From the NCBI GenBank assembly GCA_003150615.1, contig QALN01000009.1, positions 62,001-126,000 of the forward strand: a stretch of 64,000 nt of DNA, written 5' to 3'. The position numbers were made by a program, and so were the translations under genes. This DNA is from Flavobacteriales bacterium. Its GTDB lineage: Bacteria; Bacteroidota; Bacteroidia; Flavobacteriales; UBA1820. This document shows, in pieces, positions 8,601 to 16,706 of the stretch (its first letter is position 1; the number at the start of each line of letters is the position of its first letter). Below the pieces are notes generated by a model. It saw only the letters and a program-made list of their open reading frames with translations. It searched no databases and was not told the origin of the DNA.

Positions 8601-10113
8601 TTTCGACCTCAAAAACGTGAACCCGCGCGCCGAGGTCAGCGTAAAACTTGTGTCTGAAAGCGGAGTAGGTACGATAGCCGCAGGCGTGGCGAAGGCCAAG
8701 GCCGACCGAATAGTCATTTCGGGCGCAGAAGGCGGCACGGGAGCGTCGCCGGCCAGCTCGATACGTTATGCAGGACTTCCGCTCGAACTCGGACTTTCCG
8801 AAACACAGCAGACGCTCGTCCTCAATTCCCTGCGCGGACAGGTGCGTCTTCAAGCTGACGGGCAACTCAAAACAGGCCGGGACATAGTCATAGCGGCAAT
8901 GCTCGGCGCCGAAGAATACGGTTTTGCCACGTCTGCGCTCATCGTGCTCGGATGCGTCATGATGCGAAAATGCCACATGAACACATGTCCGGTAGGCGTT
9001 GCCACGCAGAACGAGGACCTGAGGAAACGCTTCCGGGGACGTTACGAATATCTGGTCAACTTTTTCTCATTTCTGGCCGAAGAGGTGCGCGAACATCTGG
9101 CTTCGATAGGCTTTACCTGCCTCGAAGATGTAATAGGACGGGCCGACCTTCTTGAGCGCAAACCTTCGGACGGTGTGAAAAAGCACGACATGTTGGATTT
9201 TTCACGTATGCTGCACATGCCTTGCGCGGCCGGAAAATCTCCGCTGCACAACATTTCGGCGCAACAGCACGCCATAGAAAACGTGCTGGACCGTACGATG
9301 ATACGCCAGGCTAAAGCCGCCCTGGAAAAACAAAAGGAAACATCGCTCGATTACACGATTGTAAATACTGACCGTAGCGTCGGAGCCATGCTATCGGGTG
9401 AAGTGGCCGCACGCTACGGACAACAGGGACTGCCGGCCGATACGATAAACGTACGTTTCCGTGGCTCTGCAGGACAGAGTTTCGGCGCTTTCCTTTCACA
9501 CGGGATAAATTTCCGCCTCGAAGGAGAAGCGAACGATTATCTTGGCAAAGGCCTTTCCGGAGGGCGTATCAGCCTCATGCCGCCGTTGCGCTCTTCATTC
9601 GTGCCCGAAGCAAACATCATCGCCGGAAATACGATACTCTACGGGGCAACCTCCGGACAAGTGTTTATAAACGGACGCGTGGGCGAGCGTTTCTGCGTAC
9701 GCAATTCCGGGGCGACGGCCGTCGTGGAGGGTGTAGGCGACCACTGCTGCGAATACATGACCGGCGGACGCGTGGTAGTGCTGGGGTCCACCGGACGCAA
9801 TTTTGCCGCAGGTATGAGCGGTGGCGTGGCCTACGTATGGAACAAGGAAGGCGATTTCGACTACTTCTGCAATATGGACATGGTAGAACTGTCGTTGGTT
9901 GAGGATAATACGGCGCGGCGCGAACTACACGAACTCATCCGCAAGCATTATCATTACACCGGAAGTCCCCTTGCAGGACGCATGCTCGACCATTGGACAC
10001 GTTACTGCGAACAGTTTATACAGATAACGCCGATAGAGTACAAACGCGTACTTCAGGAGGAGCAAATGCAGCGCCTCCAGCAGAAAATAGAAGAAGTACA
10101 GCGCGATTATTGA
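5611..10113 (+). CDS. gltB: Glutamate synthase large (alpha) subunit
   Basis: The 1500-aa large chain of NADPH-type glutamate synthase transfers the amide of glutamine to 2-oxoglutarate. Order of domains: a class II glutaminase domain whose catalytic Cys19 (HDACGVG) would become N-terminal after propeptide removal; a central domain; the FMN-binding synthase barrel (about 790-1190); and a C-terminal GXGXG beta-helix. The 3Fe-4S cysteines are visible at 1115, 1121 and 1126 (CVMMRKCHMNTCPVG). Length is normal. gltD follows after 39 bp and asnB after that, so the three form a nitrogen-assimilation unit. A promoter, folded RNA and terminator upstream suggest transcript-level control. Confidence 0.97.
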   Translation: MNIYEKEGLYDPSNEHDACGVGMLVNIHGGKSHQIVESALKILENMRHRGAEGADNKTGDGAGIMLQIPHEFILLQGIPVPEKGKYGTGLVFLPKDGKKQQEILGIMIEEAEKAGLSVMHIRKVPVDSDILGREARQAEPDIKQIFITGTEDQNELELKLYILRKRVESRVSALQPETKRDFYICSLSTRRIIYKGMLETMQLRHYFPDLSDEYFTSGLALVHSRFSTNTFPTWSLAQPFRLLAHNGEINTVRGNRAWTEARQTAFAGAFPGKMEDIIPIIQPGMSDSASLDNIFEFMIASGLSLPHAMAMLVPESFNEKNPISDDLKAFYEYNSILMEAWDGPAALLFSDGRYAGGMLDRNGLRPARYAITKSGMMAVASEVGVIDFEPEEISEKGRLQPGKIIMVDTEEGKVYYDHEIKQTLCDAYPYRKWLSANRVELDELKSGRKIPRSVDDFQKRLRAFGYSREDIERVISPMCSTAAEPTASMGNDTPLAVLSDKPQLLYNYFRQQFAQVTNPPIDPLREGLVMSLTEYIGAVGGNILTPDESHSKMICLRHPVLTNTQLDLLCNIRYKGFNAVKLPMVFRAADGPGGMKKALDNLCRNAEKAIDEGANYIILSDRTVDAKNAAIPSILAVSAVHHYLVSVQKRVQTALIVETGEMREVMHAALLLGYGASAINPYMAFAVLDDLVTKKELQLDADTAEKNYVKALCKGLLKIISKMGISTIRSYRGARLFEAVGLSGELMNSYFGGTSSGAGGIGLNEIAEDAIKRHAEGFDADISGILPHEGVYSYRKDGEKHAWNPETISTLQLATKLGSYGKFKEYSRHVDEKEKPVFLRDFLGFKKRKPIPLDKVEPASEIMKRFVTGAMSFGAISKEAHEAMALAMNKIHGRSNTGEGGEDEERFSATQDGIPMRSAIKQVASGRFGVTAQYLVSADEIQIKVAQGAKPGEGGQLPGFKVDKVIAKTRHSMPGISLISPPPHHDIYSIEDLAQLIFDLKNVNPRAEVSVKLVSESGVGTIAAGVAKAKADRIVISGAEGGTGASPASSIRYAGLPLELGLSETQQTLVLNSLRGQVRLQADGQLKTGRDIVIAAMLGAEEYGFATSALIVLGCVMMRKCHMNTCPVGVATQNEDLRKRFRGRYEYLVNFFSFLAEEVREHLASIGFTCLEDVIGRADLLERKPSDGVKKHDMLDFSRMLHMPCAAGKSPLHNISAQQHAIENVLDRTMIRQAKAALEKQKETSLDYTIVNTDRSVGAMLSGEVAARYGQQGLPADTINVRFRGSAGQSFGAFLSHGINFRLEGEANDYLGKGLSGGRISLMPPLRSSFVPEANIIAGNTILYGATSGQVFINGRVGERFCVRNSGATAVVEGVGDHCCEYMTGGRVVVLGSTGRNFAAGMSGGVAYVWNKEGDFDYFCNMDMVELSLVEDNTARRELHELIRKHYHYTGSPLAGRMLDHWTRYCEQFIQITPIEYKRVLQEEQMQRLQQKIEEVQRDY

Positions 10114-10152
10114 TTTTTTGAACAGGATAAAAATTTACGATACGAAAATAAG

Positions 10153-11574
10153 ATGGGAGATTCAAAAGCATTCCTGACCGTACACCGCCTCGAAGCTGGT
10201 TACCGCCCTTTGCACGACCGAGTACACGATTACAGCGAAGTTGAACAAACGCTAAACAGCGGCGACCGCCGTACGCAGGCGTCCCGCTGCATGGACTGCG
10301 GCGTACCGTTTTGCAACTGGGCGTGCCCGGTGGGCAACCGCCAGCCCGAATGGCAGGACCTTCTATACCGAGGGAAAATAGAACAGGCCTACCGCATACT
10401 CGAACAAACATGCGATTTTCCGGAATTCACCGGACGCATATGCCCGGCATTGTGCGAAAAAAGCTGTGTGCTGAACCTTTCATGCGGCGAGCCTGTGACT
10501 ATCCGAGAAAACGAAGCAGCCATAGCAGAAGCCGCTTTCCGCGAAGGTTTTGTAAAGCCGGTAACGCCACAGCGCAACGGCCGAAAAGTGGCCGTTGTAG
10601 GAAGCGGGCCGGCTGGTCTGGCCTGCGCAAACAGGTTGAACCGCATGGGTTACTCGGTCACAGTTTACGAAAAGGACGAATTGCCAGGCGGTCTCCTGCG
10701 GTTCGGCATACCGAACTTCAAACTGGGCAAGGAAATAGTACGCCGGCGCATCCGCCTTATGGAGGAAGAGGGCATCGTGTTCAAAACGGGAGTATGTATA
10801 GGCAGCGATATAAAATCCTCTGATATTTTGGAAAAATACGATGCAGTATGTCTGGCCATAGGGTCCGAAACACCGCGCGACTTGCCTGTCGAAGGACGCG
10901 GACTGTCCGGCGTGCATTTCGCACTCGAACTTCTTTCCATGCAGAACCGTCTGCTCGAAGGAATTCCCGTGCCGCCTGAAAAACAGATAAACGCCCGCGG
11001 AAAAAAAGTACTCGTTATCGGAGGAGGCGACACCGGGTCGGACTGCGTAGGCACTGCAAACCGCCACGGAGCAGCATCCGTTACCCAGATAGAAATAATG
11101 CCATGCCCGCCTGAAGGATATAATCCGGCAACCCCGTGGCCCATGTACCCGCAAGTGCTCAAAACGTCCAGCAGCCACGAAGAAGGATGCACCCGCCGAT
11201 GGAACCTTGCCACGAACCGCTTCATAGGCTCCGGCGGGGTATTGACAGGCGTGGAAACGGAAGAAGTCGAATGGACGGCAGACAAGGACACGGGTCGTCC
11301 GCAAATGAAAAAAACCGGCAAAAAGGAAATAATCGAAGCGGATTTGGTATTTTTGGCCATGGGTTTCGTACATCCGGCACATGAAGGCATAATAACCGAA
11401 CTATCGCTCGGCACGGATACCAGGGGCAATATATCCTGCAACGGAGGACAAACAAGTATTGAAAAAGTATTCGCATGCGGCGACGCGGTAAGCGGAGCTT
11501 CGCTCGTGGTACGGGCAATGGATTCCGGCCACCGTGCGGCCAGGGCCATAGACTCGTTCATAAAAAAAGAATAA
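10153..11574 (+). CDS. gltD: Glutamate synthase small (beta) subunit
   Basis: The 473-aa FAD- and NADPH-binding partner of GltB passes electrons from NADPH to the large subunit. The N-terminal Fe-S region has CMDCGVPFCNWACP and CPALCEKSC. An FAD-binding GxGxxG follows (VVGSGPAGLACA, about 150), then an NAD(P) motif (VIGGGDTGSDCVG, about 290) and the C-terminal FAD segment FACGDAVSGASLVV. It starts 39 bp after gltB and is co-transcribed with it. The second GltD-like protein at 59073 is paired with a ferredoxin reductase subunit instead, so this copy is the true GltD. Confidence 0.96.
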   Translation: MGDSKAFLTVHRLEAGYRPLHDRVHDYSEVEQTLNSGDRRTQASRCMDCGVPFCNWACPVGNRQPEWQDLLYRGKIEQAYRILEQTCDFPEFTGRICPALCEKSCVLNLSCGEPVTIRENEAAIAEAAFREGFVKPVTPQRNGRKVAVVGSGPAGLACANRLNRMGYSVTVYEKDELPGGLLRFGIPNFKLGKEIVRRRIRLMEEEGIVFKTGVCIGSDIKSSDILEKYDAVCLAIGSETPRDLPVEGRGLSGVHFALELLSMQNRLLEGIPVPPEKQINARGKKVLVIGGGDTGSDCVGTANRHGAASVTQIEIMPCPPEGYNPATPWPMYPQVLKTSSSHEEGCTRRWNLATNRFIGSGGVLTGVETEEVEWTADKDTGRPQMKKTGKKEIIEADLVFLAMGFVHPAHEGIITELSLGTDTRGNISCNGGQTSIEKVFACGDAVSGASLVVRAMDSGHRAARAIDSFIKKE

Positions 11575-11650
11575 CAACCACAACCCGGATACGCACACAC
11601 GCCCGGAGCATCGTATAAACATATTTTAAGAACTTAAAACAACACAAGAC

Positions 11651-13315
11651 ATGTGCGGCATAACAGCCATATTCAATATCAAGCAGCAAAACGAGGCCCT
11701 GCGAAAACAGGCGCTCGAAATGAGTAAACGGATACGTCACCGCGGGCCGGACTGGAGCGGTATTTACAGTGGCAGGACAGCTATTCTGGCGCATGAACGC
11801 CTTTCGATCGTCGACCCGGCCTCCGGCGGGCAACCGCTGGTAAGCCCCGACGGGGCTCAGGTACTGTGCGTCAACGGCGAGATATACAACCACCGCAAAA
11901 TACGCGAGGAGTTGGCCGGGGAATACGAATTCCAGACCGGCTCGGACTGCGAGGTCATACTGGCCTTATACCGCAAGAAAGGCATAAATTTCCTGGAAGA
12001 CCTCAGCGGTATTTTCGCATTCGCGCTTTACGACCAGGAAAAAGACGAATACCTTATCGCCCGAGACCAGATAGGCGTAATACCGCTTTACATAGGCCGC
12101 GACGACCAGGGCCACGTCATGGTATCGTCCGAACTGAAAGGACTGGAGGGCTTCGCCACGAGCTACGAGCCTTTCCTCCCCGGACATTATTACCACAGCC
12201 GCGAAGGCGTAATGAAAAAATGGTATTCCCGCGACTGGGAAAACTACGACAACGTAAAAGACAACCCTGCCGATGCCGCCGAACTGCGTAAGGCCCTCGA
12301 AAAAGCCGTGCAGAAACAACTTATGAGCGACGTGCCTTACGGTGTCCTGCTGTCCGGCGGACTGGATTCCTCAATAATCTCGGCCATAGCCAAAAAATAC
12401 TCGGCAAAACGCATAGAAACCGACGGACAGGCCGACGCATGGTGGCCGCAGCTGCACTCATTTGCCGTTGGGCTGAAGGGGGCGCCCGATTTGGCAGCAG
12501 CGAAAAAAGTGGCCGACAGTATAGGTACTGTACATCACGAGATAAATTACACGGTACAGGAAGGACTGGATGCCATACGCGATGTTATTTACTACATCGA
12601 AACTTACGATGTCACCACCGTGCGTGCATCTACCCCTATGTACCTTCTGGCACGCGTTATAAAAAGCATGGGTATAAAGATGGTGCTATCTGGCGAAGGG
12701 GCCGACGAAGTATTCGGCGGATACCTGTATTTCCACAAAGCCCCCGATGCCAAAGCGTTCCATGAGGAAACGTTGCGCAAGATAAGCAAACTGTACTTGT
12801 ACGATTGCCTTAGGGCGAACAAGAGCCTGGCGGCATGGGGTGTCGAAGGACGCGTGCCCTTTCTGGACAAGGAGTTCATGGACGCGGCAATGCGGCTGAA
12901 CCCTGAGGCCAAAATGGCCCCAGGCAAGGTGATCGAGAAAAAAATACTCCGCGAAGCGTTCGAAGATATGCTGCCGCATGAAATAGTATGGCGACAGAAA
13001 GAACAGTTTTCCGACGGTGTAGGTTACAGCTGGATAGATACACTGAAAGAAGTGACGGAAAAAGCCGTAACGGACGAGCAAATGGCCCATGCGGCCGACC
13101 GTTTCCCGGTGAACCCTCCCCGCAACAAGGAGGAATACTACTACCGCACGATATTCGAAGAGCATTTTCCAAGCTGGAGCGCCGCGCGCAGCGTACCGAG
13201 CGTACCTTCGGTGGCATGTTCAACAGCCGAAGCCCTTGCCTGGGACGAAGCGTTTAAAAACATGAACGACCCTTCGGGCCGCGCCGTAAAAGGAGTACAC
13301 GAAGAAGCGTACTGA
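11651..13315 (+). CDS. asnB: Asparagine synthase (glutamine-hydrolysing)
   Basis: A 554-aa AsnB makes asparagine from aspartate, ATP and glutamine. The mature protein would start with Cys2 (MCGITAIF), the nucleophile of the class II glutaminase domain; RHRGPD and NGEIYNH are also seen. The C-terminal synthetase domain has the PPi loop LSGGLDSS at about 233-240 and SGEGADEVFGGY. Length and motifs match the E. coli-like AsnB family. It follows gltD by 76 bp and ends before a terminator, so it probably belongs to the gltBD transcript. It is not related to lasso cyclases beyond the shared fold. Confidence 0.96.
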   Translation: MCGITAIFNIKQQNEALRKQALEMSKRIRHRGPDWSGIYSGRTAILAHERLSIVDPASGGQPLVSPDGAQVLCVNGEIYNHRKIREELAGEYEFQTGSDCEVILALYRKKGINFLEDLSGIFAFALYDQEKDEYLIARDQIGVIPLYIGRDDQGHVMVSSELKGLEGFATSYEPFLPGHYYHSREGVMKKWYSRDWENYDNVKDNPADAAELRKALEKAVQKQLMSDVPYGVLLSGGLDSSIISAIAKKYSAKRIETDGQADAWWPQLHSFAVGLKGAPDLAAAKKVADSIGTVHHEINYTVQEGLDAIRDVIYYIETYDVTTVRASTPMYLLARVIKSMGIKMVLSGEGADEVFGGYLYFHKAPDAKAFHEETLRKISKLYLYDCLRANKSLAAWGVEGRVPFLDKEFMDAAMRLNPEAKMAPGKVIEKKILREAFEDMLPHEIVWRQKEQFSDGVGYSWIDTLKEVTEKAVTDEQMAHAADRFPVNPPRNKEEYYYRTIFEEHFPSWSAARSVPSVPSVACSTAEALAWDEAFKNMNDPSGRAVKGVHEEAY

Positions 13316-13351
13316 AAACCAGAACGGTTAATTTCAAACGATACATACAAA

Positions 13352-13380
13352 AAAGGGGGCTTAAAAGCCCCCTTTGTCAT
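13352..13380 (+). terminator. Intrinsic terminator after asnB
   Basis: AAAGGGGGC (13352-13360) pairs with GCCCCCTTT (13367-13375) around a 6-nt loop, 37 bp after the asnB stop. Confidence 0.85.
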
Positions 13381-13450
13381 AATCCTGCGCATGACGCACC
13401 GGAAATTACCACACCTGCGCCCGTCCATACGCGGACGCATAACATCCGTC

Positions 13451-14083
13451 TTAATGTTTGGACAGGAAATCCGCTATTCCGTCGTGAGAAGGTTTAAGGG
13501 CATCCTTGCCTTTTTGCCAGTTTGCCGGGCACACCTCGCCGTATTCGCGCACGAACTGGAGCGCATCGACAACACGAAGGGCCTCGTCCACCGAGCGTCC
13601 CAGAGGGAGGTCGTTTATCAGCTGGTGGCGTACGATACCGTCTTTGTCTATCAGGAACAGTCCCCTGTAAGCCACTATAGATGGGTTGTCGGCGCATAGA
13701 TTGTCATTGTCGTCATAGTAATAGTCGCCGGTGAGAACGTCGAAATTACGAGAAATGGTTTTGTTCTTATCCGATACCACAGGATATGTCACGCCTTGTA
13801 TTCCGCCGTTGTTTTTAGGGGTCTGGAGCCATGCCCAGTGGCTCTGTTCCGTATCGGTCGATACGGCTACCACCTGCACGCCGCGGTCTTCGAAATCCTT
13901 TAGTTTTTCCTGAAATGCGAACAGTTCGGTAGGACATACGAATGTAAAGTCCATCGGGTAGAAAAACAATATCACATCTTTCTTGCCCAGGTACTGTTCC
14001 AGAGAGAATCCGCTTACTATGTCCTTGCCGTTAAGAACGGCCGCTTCCTTGAAAAGGGGAGCTTTTTTACCTACTAATGCCAT
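13451..14083 (-). CDS. Typical 2-Cys peroxiredoxin (AhpC/TSA family)
   Basis: A 210-aa thiol peroxidase that reduces hydrogen peroxide and organic peroxides. The peroxidatic Cys50 is in DFTFVCPTEL, and the resolving cysteine is at about 185 in GEVCPANW. The C-terminus carries the extension typical of Prx1-type enzymes that use thioredoxin. No ahpF is adjacent. An OxyR homologue lies 33 kb away at 47523 and could regulate it, but I see no operator. The start ATG at 14083 fits the family (MALVGKKAP). Confidence 0.95.
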   Translation of the reverse strand: MALVGKKAPLFKEAAVLNGKDIVSGFSLEQYLGKKDVILFFYPMDFTFVCPTELFAFQEKLKDFEDRGVQVVAVSTDTEQSHWAWLQTPKNNGGIQGVTYPVVSDKNKTISRNFDVLTGDYYYDDNDNLCADNPSIVAYRGLFLIDKDGIVRHQLINDLPLGRSVDEALRVVDALQFVREYGEVCPANWQKGKDALKPSHDGIADFLSKH

Positions 14084-14126
14084 TTTTATGTGTTTTTAAG
14101 TTAATGATTTTCTTTTCGTTACATAG

Positions 14127-14158
14127 CAAAAATATAAGTATTTCCTTCCGTATGCAAG
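14127..14158 (-). promoter_or_regulatory. Probable promoter of the peroxiredoxin gene
   Basis: On the minus strand a -7 box TATTTTTG (14134-14127) fits TAnnTTTG. The -33 box is only CTTG, at a spacing of 20, so half of this promoter is weak. Confidence 0.5.
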
Positions 14159-14222
14159 TATGTCCGATAGCATAATTTTATATTGAGATAGAATAGGACT
14201 ATACCGATGCGGTACATTTTTT

Positions 14223-14260
14223 ACAAATAGCCGAACCTTTGCGGACGGCTATTTGTTTTT
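14223..14260 (+). terminator. Terminator-like hairpin with no gene upstream
   Basis: An 11-bp stem (14223-14233 with 14246-14256, 12-nt loop) is followed by a T-run. It lies between two divergent genes, 80 bp before the oxidoreductase at 14338, so it does not end a known gene. It may end a short transcript or act as a leader attenuator. Confidence 0.5.
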
Positions 14261-14337
14261 AAAACACTATTTTTGCGTTTGTCCCGTAAATATCTCCCAT
14301 CGGGAAATACACTTTTAGAGATTAAAAAGAACATAAA

Positions 14338-14871
14338 ATGAAAACACTCGTAGTACTGGCCCATCCCGGTTTGGGCAAATCCGTAATAAACAAACGCTGG
14401 AAAGAAGAACTCGAAAAGCACCCCGACAAGTTCTTCGTACACGACCTGTACGGAGCATACCCTGACGGCAAAATAGATGCGGACTCCGAACGCAAACTCA
14501 TAGAAAAGCACGGCGGGCTGATACTGCAATTCCCGTTCTACTGGTTCGGCAGTCCTTCGTTGCTGAAAAAATGGATGGATGAGGTGCTGACCCCGCCATG
14601 GGCCTGCGCCGCCCCTGAAGGAGCAGGAAACATGGTCGGCAGAAAAGTAGCCATAGCCGTATCGGCCGGCATAGAAGAGAAGGATTACGGACGCAACGGC
14701 CGTTACAAATACACCCTTGAAGAACTTACTTCGCCATTCGAGGCGACATTCGCATATATGGATTCGGATTACAAACCGATGTTTTCGCTCTGCGGCACGG
14801 AATACAGCCCATCCTCAGACGATATAGAAAAAAGCGCGGCCGATTATCTCCGTTTCGCATCGCAAATATGA
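14338..14871 (+). CDS. NAD(P)H-dependent oxidoreductase, flavodoxin fold
   Basis: A 177-aa protein of the NQO1/KefF/MdaB-like flavodoxin-fold family that reduces quinones or similar acceptors with NAD(P)H and FMN or FAD. Motifs: LVVLAHPGLGKSVINK at the N-terminus (family pattern), FPFYWFGSPSLLKKWMDEVL at about 63-82, and PPWA near the flavin site. The length is normal for the family. A -7 like box TATTTTTG (14268-14275) lies about 60 bp upstream. The substrate cannot be deduced; it may protect against quinone stress, which would suit its place beside a peroxiredoxin. Confidence 0.85.
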   Translation: MKTLVVLAHPGLGKSVINKRWKEELEKHPDKFFVHDLYGAYPDGKIDADSERKLIEKHGGLILQFPFYWFGSPSLLKKWMDEVLTPPWACAAPEGAGNMVGRKVAIAVSAGIEEKDYGRNGRYKYTLEELTSPFEATFAYMDSDYKPMFSLCGTEYSPSSDDIEKSAADYLRFASQI

Positions 14872-14915
14872 TCCGGCCCCACGCAGATATGCCTACGCCG
14901 CTTATCCCCTAAGAA

Positions 14916-15713
14916 ATGAGTAAAAAATGCAAAAACTGCGGAGAAGAGTTAAAAGGTAACTTCTGCGTATCGTGCGGACAAAAGGCCGATACCCGCCGGA
15001 TAACCGTCAATCTGCTGATAGGGGACGTGGCATACGGGATAACCAATGCCAACAGCGGTGTCATATACACGCTCAAAGCCCTTTTCACCCGCCCCGGCCA
15101 CATGCTGAAAGATTATATTCTGGGCCGCAGGATAAATTATTTCCGTCCGTTCCCGATGCTGATAATACTGGCCGGAGTGTACGGGCTCGTGATGCATTTC
15201 ATAGAAGGGGATTCGGAATTCATGAAAGAACTGTCCGACCCCGGAAACTGGACAACCGGCCAATATAAAATAGCGGGAGCGGATTTCTTTGCCCCGATAC
15301 TAAAGTGGATGGTCGGCAGCACGACATTCGGAGTGATAATACTGCTGCCGTTTTACGCACTGGCTATGAAGTGGGCTTTCCGCAAATGCGGAAGCCGTCG
15401 TTATAACTATGCAGAGTGCCTGTACGTATCGGCATACATGGCTTCACAGAGGATCATCGTAAGTTTCCTGTTCATACCGCTTGTGTTTTTTCCGGACAGC
15501 GAAGGCGATACGCCGGGCCTTTTCTGGAAATACATGATATATCTGGTGTTGGCAGTATGGACGTTCAAACAATTTTTCGGTATAAAACTCAAAAAAGCCA
15601 TAGGACGTACTCTGTTCATGGGGGTTATAATGTCGCTTTTCATACTGACGGCCATAATATTCATCTCGCTGATTGTCGTTCTGGTAATTTACAAAACCAA
15701 GGGTGGGTCATAA
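14916..15713 (+). CDS. DUF3667 membrane protein with zinc-ribbon start
   Basis: A 265-aa protein with an N-terminal zinc ribbon (CKNCG at about 4-8 and CVSCG further on). It continues with the DUF3667 pattern (TLKALFTRPGHMLKDYILGRRINYFRPFP) and four or five membrane segments (about 80-100, 130-150, 170-185, 205-260). DUF3667 proteins are common in Bacteroidetes and have no assigned function. It starts 44 bp after the oxidoreductase gene and is followed within 10 bp by a long palindromic terminator. Confidence 0.85.
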   Translation: MSKKCKNCGEELKGNFCVSCGQKADTRRITVNLLIGDVAYGITNANSGVIYTLKALFTRPGHMLKDYILGRRINYFRPFPMLIILAGVYGLVMHFIEGDSEFMKELSDPGNWTTGQYKIAGADFFAPILKWMVGSTTFGVIILLPFYALAMKWAFRKCGSRRYNYAECLYVSAYMASQRIIVSFLFIPLVFFPDSEGDTPGLFWKYMIYLVLAVWTFKQFFGIKLKKAIGRTLFMGVIMSLFILTAIIFISLIVVLVIYKTKGGS

Positions 15714-15720
15714 TACCCGA

Positions 15721-15770
15721 CATCGAAAAGAAAGGGCCGGCACATATGTGCCGGCCCTTTCTTTTCGATG
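15721..15770. terminator. Bidirectional terminator, 25-bp perfect palindrome
   Basis: The 50 nt from 15721 to 15770 are a perfect inverted repeat with 25-bp arms and no unpaired spacer. It lies between the convergent DUF3667 and CBM48 genes. The centre CACATATGTG must open as a small loop in RNA. Confidence 0.85.
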
Positions 15771-15785
15771 CGTAATTTATCCGGA

Positions 15786-16091
15786 TCAGAGTTCTATCAT
15801 CGAATTATCGCTACCGAATGCATTTTGAGGATAAGCATCGGCTGCATCGTCGTTAATCCAGTACTCGCCGTCTATATTGTACTTGAACTGGTACCTGTTC
15901 GGCGCAGGCAATGTCAGGGAAATGGAATAATCGCCCGCCTTGTTCTTTTTAAGGCGCAAAGATTGTTCTTCCCAGTTATTAAAATCCCCGGCAAGGAATA
16001 CTTTGGATTTTTCCGGGACATTTTCGGCAGAAACGCTGAACGTTACCTTGCATTCTGGTTTGCCTTTCGAGTAAGTCTTTTTGATTCCCAT
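15786..16091 (-). CDS. Small CBM48 (glycogen-binding/isoamylase early set) protein
   Basis: A 101-aa protein that is essentially a single CBM48/AMPK-beta-like beta-sandwich: VTFSVSAENVPEKSKVFLAGDFNNWEEQSLRL then YQFKYNIDGEYWINDD. The FNNW and YQFKY-DG-W segments are the usual alpha-glucan binding pattern. No catalytic domain is attached. Stand-alone copies are common in Bacteroidetes, often annotated as isoamylase early set domain proteins; the role is unknown, perhaps glycogen binding or regulation. It is transcribed alone and converges on DUF3667. Confidence 0.85.
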   Translation of the reverse strand: MGIKKTYSKGKPECKVTFSVSAENVPEKSKVFLAGDFNNWEEQSLRLKKNKAGDYSISLTLPAPNRYQFKYNIDGEYWINDDAADAYPQNAFGSDNSMIEL

Positions 16092-16282
16092 TGTTCTATT
16101 CTTTTAAAATTAACATTTCTTCGCAAAAGTCCGGACATTTCTGCCGGGAAATAAAAATAACTAAAAATCAACGCACTAAATCTTTTTTATGAATAATTAA
16201 CTTATTTAACATTGCCTTCGTCATTTTAAATACGATTATCTCCGGCGAATATGCCCTTACCCGCCTTATTTTTAAAACCGTA

Positions 16283-16313
16283 TTTGCGTATTTGGAAAAT
16301 CGTCGTACCTTTG
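16283..16313 (+). promoter_or_regulatory. Promoter of the tRNA-Ser pair
   Basis: TTTG (16283-16286), 19 nt, then TACCTTTG (16306-16313): a perfect Bacteroidetes consensus. The start of RNA would fall about 20 nt before the first tRNA. Confidence 0.85.
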
Positions 16314-16340
16314 CCCACGCAAAAGGCCTTTTATTTACAA

Positions 16341-16425
16341 GGAGAGATGGCAGAGTGGTCGATTGCGGCAGTCTTGAAAACTGTTGAGGGTCATACCTCC
16401 GGGGGTTCGAATCCCTCTCTCTCCG
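16341..16425 (+). tRNA. tRNA-Ser (anticodon TGA)
   Basis: A class II tRNA: GGAGAGA acceptor arm pairs with TCTCTCC, discriminator G, no encoded CCA. The anticodon stem GCAGT/ACTGT carries loop CTTGAAA, giving TGA. A long variable arm and the T-loop GGTTCGAATCC are present. Confidence 0.95.
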
Positions 16426-16488
16426 CAATAGCAGCTTACAAGCTGCTTTTTTTCCTTTGTGAAGAAACAAGTACTTCACACCTTATTC

Positions 16489-16576
16489 GGAGAGATGCTC
16501 GAGTGGTTGAAGAGGCACGCCTGGAAAGCGTGTATACGCCCAAAGCGTATCGCGGGTTCGAATCCCGCTTTCTCCG
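16489..16576 (+). tRNA. tRNA-Ser (anticodon GGA)
   Basis: A class II tRNA 63 bp after the first one. The acceptor GGAGAGA pairs with TTTCTCC (one G-U). The anticodon stem CACGC/GCGTG carries loop CTGGAAA, giving GGA. It has a long variable arm and no encoded CCA. Confidence 0.95.
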
Positions 16577-16602
16577 CTAAATAAAAAAACACAATGTACA
16601 CG

Positions 16603-16634
16603 ACCCTGAAATATATATTTCAGGGTTTTTTAAT
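16603..16634 (+). terminator. Terminator of the tRNA-Ser unit
   Basis: A 10-bp stem (16603-16612 with 16617-16626) is followed by TTTTTAATTTTT, 27 nt after the second tRNA. Confidence 0.85.
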
Positions 16635-16706
16635 TTTTCCGTGCAACTGCAAAAAAAACGTTTTCCTGTTTACAAAGCATAAATAAATATTCGCCTCACA
16701 AGAACT

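Noticed and set aside
11651..13315. AsnB as the missing lasso cyclase of the RiPP-like operon
   Set aside because: It keeps Cys2 and all glutaminase motifs, belongs to the gltBD unit, and is 7 kb away, so it is a normal asparagine synthase.
16168..16479. 103-codon frame on the minus strand over tRNA-Ser
   Set aside because: It runs through the tRNA and its promoter on the other strand.
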